NCBI GenBank assembly: GCA_030512295.1
Contig: JAULSR010000003.1
Location: forward strand, 1,550,001 to 1,614,000
DNA from: Bombardia bombarda
Taxonomy: Eukaryota; Ascomycota; Sordariomycetes; Sordariales; Lasiosphaeriaceae
Reading direction: 5' to 3'
DNA: 64,000 nt
The translations under genes were made by a program, and so were the position numbers. The notes beneath the pieces are model-generated. The model was given only the letters and a program-made list of their open reading frames with translations. It did not search any database and was not told the DNA's origin. The first letter of the stretch is position 1, and each line of letters begins with the position of its first letter. This document shows positions 57,412 through 64,000 of this stretch, piece by piece.

Positions 57412-58772
57412 ATCCAATCAGAACACATCAAGCGAGTTGTGCAACTCTGAATCATCAACACAAAATACAAAAAGTACGACTTTAAACGCATCTGATTATT
57501 GTTTGGCTTAGGCAGCAGGATGTCTTACATTTTTGAACCGAATCTTTATTTTTTGCAATTTCGAAGCGACAAAGTGAATGAGATTTCTACTGAACTCGCC
57601 CAGATATCATTGCCTTTCCTCGCAAATCTTGCCTGCTGATCGGTCAGATCATATTAAACTTCCTGTATCTACGAGGATGGGTTCGAAGGGAGGGGTCTCA
57701 CCACGTCATTTCGCTCTCATCGCACCATCGTCTGATCAACCGCCCGGTATCGCTTCAAGTCAAATCTTAGAACAGCAATTTTAACGCTACCGTGACGCCG
57801 AGACTTTAAGGTGTCCGCATTTCAGCATTACTAGTGTCCTATTATTTGCTACCAAGTCTAGAACGGCCTGGTCCGGGATCAAAGCATCAAATCCGATCCG
57901 AAATTGAAACCTTGTGGGCTGCGGTAGAAGTACCCAGTCAGCCAACCTTCTCCGCCCTCCTTCCTTCCCAGGGACATCTAGACCCACCTTTCAGGGGCGT
58001 CGAAAATATGTATGGTCGCTGCCAGCCGTGTCTTCCTCGGGCCGACCAAGAAACTCCAAGCTTGAAGCACTGTGCTACTTGTGGTTTAAGACACGGTTGG
58101 GTAGAGGGACCTCTGCTGCCAGACAGTGACAGTACGGCAAGGATTTCACACGGATGGCAGGCTGGCAAGCAGAGACGGCCATGCATCTCCCTGGGCACGC
58201 TGAATCTCTGGCTTATTGAGCCAATCACTAGTGAGGGGGCTTCGGAGCCATCGCCGAGTTGAATCAGTGGCTTTGGAAACGGGCCTCGACAGCGCTCCAC
58301 GCACCACCCTACATATCATAGCTAGCAAACGTGCATAGAAGTGATATACGACCGACCTATGCCTGCCTCTACCTTGCCTGAAAGTTCGCCTGCGGCTCTC
58401 CGTCCCTTTCCAAAGTTCCAATCAGAGAAGAGCATGTCGTCTTTGATGGGCTTCGCGGTTCAAAAGTACCGGTGTTCGCTTCTCGGTATGGTGTCGCCTC
58501 TTTCCAGTGTGGAAGACAGGTCACTTAGCAAAGGTAGACTTCGCCACGAAAAAAAGAAATGAAGAAAGAGGCTGAGATTTTGGAAGGGTCTGGCAGCTAT
58601 TATATTTCTCTGGATGGCTCGATATGTTTGTCTCCTGTTCCTTTGCGCATCTTCGTCCCCCTGTCGTTACATCGTGTCAGACCAGTGTCCTTGACCGTAA
58701 CTAACAAACAGTTCTGGGACTCCATCCACACCACTACTGTCATAGCTAGTACGACAGCTGCTGAGTAACACC
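57412..58772. other. Intergenic between two regulators
   Basis: No gene seen. Presumed promoter of the bZIP gene on the right. Confidence 0.5.
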
Positions 58773-60014
58773 ATGAACCATAGCTCGGTACATCAAGACG
58801 AGTCGGGCGATGAGCAGCAGGTACCGTCACTGGCGACTGACGACCAAGACACTTCTTCCTCTTACATGTCTACACCGTCAGCCTGGACTTACGGCAGCTA
58901 TGGCTCCCAGCAGCAGCAACAGCAACAACATCAGGTTCAATGGAGCCAATATCTGACCCAATCACAACCCAACCAAGGAAGTTATGGAACATATGGCGGA
59001 TATTCGTATACGACAGGAGCAGACCCATACACAAGCGGAGGAGCCTACCAGAATTCCCCCACCTCGACCAGCCAAGCCGCCTGGCCACAAGCCGACTTTT
59101 CCGCACATGGCTCGCCAACAGTCGCGACGACGTCATACTCTAACAACAGCAGCAAGAGATCGAAGGGAGGTAGCAGTAGTAAGGGGGCTGGAGGTGATGT
59201 CAAGCATTCGTCTTCCAAGCACAGCAGCAGCAAGCATCGAAGCAGCAAGGATTCGAAAGGAGACGGGGGTAGCACTAGCCACAAGGCAAAGGGAAAAGGC
59301 AGAGATACCCAGGGCCATGCAGCCGCTGACCGTGCGTCGTCGGTGTCAACCCCACAATCGCTGGCAGACAGCACAGCCACCAGCACCACCACAGCAGGCG
59401 GCAGCAGCAGCCACATCAGCGACTACAGTTACGACTACCGATCCCCCTCCATCGGCTCGCCGCAGACCATGCCAGACCTGGGCGGCGTCTCTTACAGCGG
59501 ATGGACCAGCAGCTCAACGCCGACGGGCAGCATGGTGATGGCGGCCGCCCAACTGCACCAGCAGCAGCAACAACACCCAAGCACTTATATGGTCGCGGGC
59601 ATGGTGGGTGGTGGCAGCAAGCGCGGACCAGGGAACAACAGCGACAACCCCGAGCCGGACATGCGGGAGAGGAACCGGCTCGCGGCGATGCGTACGCGCA
59701 GGAAGAAGTCGGCCACCATCGACCAGCTGGAGCGCGACGAGGAAGGCGTCATTCGGCAGAACAGGGAGCTCGAGGCGTCGGCGCAGGACCTGAGGAATCA
59801 AGTGCAGGGTCTGCGGACGTTGCTGAGGCAGCATACCAGCTGCGACTGCATCCTGATCCGGCGCTACCTGCACTACACGGGCGACCATGCGCTTGCCCAG
59901 GGAGGAGGCGGCGATGAGGATGCCGAGGGGGAGGAGGTGGAGCATGTCGAGGGGTGCAGGCACCATCCGGGTTGGAGTGGCGGTGCTGGTGGTGCCAGTG
60001 CTGGCGGTGCTTGA
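58773..60014 (+). CDS. bZIP transcription factor (413 aa)
   Basis: Intact and intronless. The N-terminal 290 residues are low-complexity: a Gln run (QQQQQQQHQ), Gly/Tyr-rich GSYGTYGGYSYTTG, and a Ser/Lys/His repeat (KHSSSKHSSSKHRSSKDSK). A bZIP domain sits at about 305-360. Its basic region RERNRLAAMRTRRKK has the invariant N-X7-R spacing. Hydrophobic heptad positions follow through TIDQLERDEEGVIRQNRELE and LRNQVQGLRTLL, then a HTSCDCILIRRYL segment. This is similar to the Atf/CREB-like class seen near stress regulators in fungi. Nuclear; binding site not inferable. The ATG follows a stop-rich leader, and no earlier in-frame ATG exists. Confidence 0.88.
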   Translation: MNHSSVHQDESGDEQQVPSLATDDQDTSSSYMSTPSAWTYGSYGSQQQQQQQHQVQWSQYLTQSQPNQGSYGTYGGYSYTTGADPYTSGGAYQNSPTSTSQAAWPQADFSAHGSPTVATTSYSNNSSKRSKGGSSSKGAGGDVKHSSSKHSSSKHRSSKDSKGDGGSTSHKAKGKGRDTQGHAAADRASSVSTPQSLADSTATSTTTAGGSSSHISDYSYDYRSPSIGSPQTMPDLGGVSYSGWTSSSTPTGSMVMAAAQLHQQQQQHPSTYMVAGMVGGGSKRGPGNNSDNPEPDMRERNRLAAMRTRRKKSATIDQLERDEEGVIRQNRELEASAQDLRNQVQGLRTLLRQHTSCDCILIRRYLHYTGDHALAQGGGGDEDAEGEEVEHVEGCRHHPGWSGGAGGASAGGA

Positions 60015-60021
60015 GGCAAGA

Positions 60022-60022
60022 G

Positions 60023-60066
<44 letters not shown>
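60022..60066. repeat. GACA/ACAG microsatellite
   Basis: About 11 units of a 4-bp repeat (one unit with A for G), beginning eight bases after the bZIP stop codon and so probably in its 3' UTR. Confidence 0.9.
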
Positions 60067-63000
60067 GGGAGAGTGCCGGGTGGAAGTCGTTCAGGGTCTG
60101 GCGGAGGGTCAATGGGGTTGTCGCCGCGCGGGTGATATTAATTGATGCATATGCCTGGGTACATGTGTTCTGTGAGTGCTTTTATCCTTTCCTTTTTACG
60201 GCCTTCATGTTTTGTGTTTCCTAGGTTGTTGGAGGACAGAAGGCAGCGAGATGGTTAACGGCAGATTGTTATTGAGGGGTAGGTTGACGCTGGGGGCTTG
60301 GACGGGGCCAGGGGCGCCGGGTGCCAAACAACACAGGAGTTCCTTTCGCAACCACGCTTAGTGTTCTATGTTACCTACTTGCGTTTACTTCCATATTGGT
60401 ATCTATTCTTTCTGATATTAACTCGTTACAGTGTGATCTTGATCCCCTACTCATCGGCAGTCAGTTTTGTCGTGGATGGTGATACGCTTCAAGGCCTGTA
60501 AACACACGCTACACTACCTAAGGAGTACCTATAATTATCGTCCTGGAACCGCTCCATCGAAACAGATACTCGAATTGGGATTTGCATCCCGACTAAACAA
60601 AGATTCAGTGACTTCTACGACCATGAACAACGTGTTTAGACTGGCAACGGCGCTCTAAAGCTTCGCCCAAAGGCCATTTGTACCTCAAGAAAAGACGGCC
60701 TGTCGTCAAAACAAGCTCAGGCAAGACCACTCTGGACATGATCGACAGGGGCCGAACAATCCCGATGAGATTTGAGCGGTTTTCCCCGCCCTTTGAGGCT
60801 GGGTAAGGCGTCAAAGAAGGTACCCAGGACGTGGTCCGGACTTGGGCATGACAGCCAGTGCGATCCAGGTCCGATTTAGGGGCACCCGCTGCTTCTTCGA
60901 CGCGTTTCCTTCCGGTTCCCTACACAGGACAACGCAGAACAAGGCAGGATGGCATCAGCCACACCAACGGGGATCGATATGGAAGACGGTGGAAATAGTT
61001 GGAAGGGCAAGTACCAGTCAGAGGGTCAGGCGGTAGGTAGTACCTTTGGCGGATGACGTAGCTTGCGTCTAGTTTCCCTTTGTCACCAGCGATTTTACCA
61101 TCAATCGTGGTTTAAATACTTAGCCAGGCATAAGACGGGAGTCGCTGACTGTCCTAGGGGACTTGGACGTCGTGTTTTGTCACCTGTAGCGATTGAAGTT
61201 GGATCGCGGTCCGCACCCGACACACCAAAGCACATCACGACACAGCCATTGCCAGCCATGGGTCCTTTTGCTGTCATCCATGGAATCTAGCATGACAACC
61301 ACGGCTGCCAACCTTATTAGGGCAGCGGCCGGACATTTTCACGTTTGGCGGGGGTAACACGAGCGAGCGTACAGGCCTTGGCAGCGCTGTTCTGAGGCCA
61401 TTCAGAGCTGTCCATCGGCAGAGCCAGCCCCTGTCTTGACCATCGACAAGCTGGTTATTGTCTACCCACTTAAATTAAATGCTTGATCGATTTAAAGAAG
61501 TTTGAGGAAGACACTTTAAAGATCGAATATCGTTATACTTGCGATACAGCTTCTTTCGTGTCTGCATGTTGCACCAATTTCTCTTTTGTCTCGTCTCAAC
61601 TCTCTACTTCAGCATGCACCGACATTCACACAAAATGGCAGCATTATATTGCCAGGAATATCCTTGAAGCTAACGACTTGGGTTCGATAAGTCCAAGGGT
61701 ATCTCATCTTGATGAATAATGTGTGCTGTGAATCACAATTCGTGTTGGTGGTAGGTTGAGATCATCGGTACCACGGTGAGTCGCCATCCCGCGTCCATTT
61801 ACTTAACTCTTTCCGTCACATGCAATAGACTCCCGAACAATCTTACACATATCATTATCACAATCGTATTTGCGTGAAATGCACCCCTAAGCTGACTAGC
61901 ACTAGTAAGAAATCACGTACAAAGATACAACATGCTCGACCCCTCAACATCCTAAGCAAATGAGGCAACTATTGCTATAACACCCTAACAACATTGTACT
62001 GATGTTGGAGATAAAGCATTTACTGCTATTCAGCCAGAAATTAAACGAAAAAGAAAGGACTAAACTACATTCGGCTGTCTGTTCTACGAAAGCCAATGTC
62101 TTTCTCGATTTCAAACACTGGTTGATAGCCCATTCTAAACTAAGGTCGGTCAAGATTGTACCAATAAACAAGACAGTACTATACGTTATCTAAGCAAGCA
62201 CTGAAGGTACGTTTCTCTAACTAAATCATCTTCCAGTCGTGCCCGACCTACTACCCTCTCTTCCCCAAAACAGACCATCATCACCAAGCACGATCCACCC
62301 ACCAAACACCCCTTTCCCGTCTCCCTCGCCCTTATTGCCGTTTTCTGTGATGCATACATCAGACAGCCCGCAGATGTGCCTCGCCGACGGACAGCGGCTT
62401 CTTCTCCGTCTGCAGACTAGTAAGAACAGCCTAGCAGCCACCGCAGCAGTAAGGATCCCGATCACACGGCCTACCCGGAGTGTTACACACACATATACCT
62501 AGGTAGGTAGTCGCCCGCATGCACAAATATGTTACCGTGCGAGTAAAGGACTAAAGACAAATGTATCTCATGAACAAGAATCAGAAAATAGTGGAACTGT
62601 ATGAGGAGCGTGGACGCCGCTTCGGTGCGTCCGTGGGATGGGATTCTGCTTCAAGGGGTCGGATCCTTCCAAACACAACACAACACAACACGAACAAACC
62701 AAAAAAGCGCCAAGGGACATGCAATATCTGGGTATGTATGTATGTACATTACGAACATACACGCCCAACAGCCGCGCTATCACTATCAAAGAGCCGCCAT
62801 CAGCGCCTACGCCGCCGGTCGGTGCCTCTTTGTTGCATGGCTGGGGCCAAACATCGGACCCCCACTTTCATTTGCTGGACTTGCTCATTTCTTGCATGTG
62901 TCTGCGGGCTGTCTGCGGGTTACCTATCTTGGACCGCAGGAACAGCAACGCGGCGGCGGCGAGCAAGGGACGGACTTCAAGTTATTTGTGTCGATGGCGG

Positions 63001-64000
63001 TGGTGGTGCGTGTCCAAGCTGGGCTACATGTACATGTAGGCTGGGCTGAGTTGGGCTGAGAAAGTTTCGCGCTTCTGCATGTTTGTCAAGACGCATGCAG
63101 TATGCATGTCATTGCTGGCGGCGGCGGCCAAGCGGATATCAAGTCAACCGACGGCGCGGATGTATGAGGCGCGCGGCCTACGTACCTACATACGCGGGTA
63201 CTAACACACCTGCGGCGCCAGCCACATTAACATGCACGGTGTTCAATCCATTAGGGTTGAGCCGCTGGATGCTGCTATCGGATAGGAGACTTGGCTGTGC
63301 GTGCGGTTCTGCCCGCCCTGTCTGCTGCCAAGAAGCTACATAACCTGATACTACCACGCCGCCGCCACCGGGAATAGATGTAGGTAACTCATGTCTGTCG
63401 ACATGATAGACAGGGAGGGCTGAAGGTCTCATGTAGGACAACTTACCAGTCCTACCGTGGTGAGACTGGTTATCGGATTCAGAGGCACAGTCGAGATCTT
63501 GGAGATCTTTGCAGATTGAAAGTTCCTATAGCTTGTACGCGCCTTAGTTGTGATGCCATGGGAGGTACTGCATAAAGATACACGCTCTAAATACGGAGGA
63601 TCGGGAATGATCAGGGGTTGTGCAGATATAATATACCGTAACTACTTTAGGTATATGGAGAAGGGCCGTTCGTTAAACAGTGCTTTTCCGGGCAAGTATC
63701 ATAGATCAGGTGTGCAGGTTGGTGAGGGATTCTGTTTCTGCGCGATATCTCTGGAGAACCGGATACCATACCTGCAACTACTAGACCTACTAAGATGGGC
63801 ACTTTACATATGCAGAAGCTGCTTTAGGAATTGCAGGTGGCTAGGTACATAGCCGTTCGATTTGTTCAATTCTGGTTGTGTGCATATGCAAAGCCATGCA
63901 ATCGACTCTTTCCAGAGAGCAAATAGATGCAATACGTTACTCAAGGTAGTCTAGCGGGTCTATGCAGGAGCACACGACCACGATGTCCCTATTACAGATC
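60067..64000. other. 4-kb gene-free right end
   Basis: No ORF with recognisable domains. The frames at 61945-62193 and 62561-63059 overlap others on both strands and have random composition. The 61.4-62.2 kb part is AT-rich. Short microsatellite-like strings occur: ACAACACAACACAACACGAAC near 62676, and GTACCTACATACG-type motifs near 63180. No tRNA or rRNA recognised. Confidence 0.5.

Noticed and set aside
62561..63059. Three overlapping plus-strand ORFs of 133-162 codons
   Set aside because: All three frames are open at once because of a locally low stop-codon density. None has domain-like sequence or splice-supported extension.

Overview
This window is nuclear DNA from a filamentous ascomycete, most likely a Sordariomycete. 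The evidence is short introns (about 50-120 bp) with GTRNGT donors, CTRAC-type branch sites and YAG acceptors; fungus-specific families (2EXR, PTH11-like rhodopsin-domain receptor, Zn2Cys6 regulator, GH76/Dfg5, Fet3/Abr1-like multicopper oxidase, fungal GT31); and wide gene spacing. The species cannot be named from the sequence alone. There are no operons, rRNA genes, CRISPR arrays or convincing tRNA genes.

Layout, left to right. 0-6 kb: 3' truncated short-chain dehydrogenase (-), a decayed gene (about 1.5-2.75 kb), MITE copy 1, a SAM methyltransferase (-) and a possible tiny gene. 6-9 kb: large intronless acidic 2EXR protein (+). 9.4-12.6 kb: broken ankyrin-repeat locus (-). 12.9-15.1 kb: eight-exon secreted multicopper oxidase (-), then MITE copy 2. 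16.7-18 kb: aldo/keto reductase (+). 18.4-20.3 kb: broken F-box/ankyrin gene (-), followed by a long inverted repeat. 21.6-22.4 kb: C2H2 zinc-finger protein (+). 23.1-27.3 kb: an unrecognised polytopic membrane protein (+) converging on a rhodopsin-domain receptor (-) that carries an in-frame TGA. 29.3-31.6 kb: FAD monooxygenase (+) with two frame breaks. 32.4-34.8 kb: small secreted protein (+) and an acidic hypothetical (-). 36.9-38.4 kb: GH76 mannanase-like cell-wall enzyme (+). 41.2-42.9 kb: cytochrome P450 (+), one frame break. 43.7-46.8 kb: secreted Cys-containing protein and a GT31-type glycosyltransferase (+, one frame break). 47.4-48.8 kb: secreted GH5 glucanase (-). 51.5-57.4 kb: indoleamine-2,3-dioxygenase-like protein and a Zn2Cys6 regulator (+). 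58.8-60 kb: bZIP factor (+). 60-64 kb: nothing coding recognised.

The genes do not form an obvious single pathway. The mix is typical of accessory sequence: secreted or cell-wall enzymes, redox enzymes (SDR, MCO, AKR, FMO, P450, IDO-like), regulators and rapidly evolving ankyrin proteins. The strongest unexpected signal is how many otherwise well-conserved genes are interrupted by one base. Several breaks lie in G/C homopolymers and all those have the same sign, one base missing, which suggests homopolymer under-calling in the assembly. Other lesions (in-frame stops, a 4-bp duplication) look like real decay. I found no convincing evidence for a wholly new multi-gene system. The best leads are the two related MITEs, the 260-bp inverted repeat, the membrane-anchored IDO-like protein, the 759-aa orphan membrane protein, two 20-nt microexons, and a 54-nt intron whose retention stays in frame.
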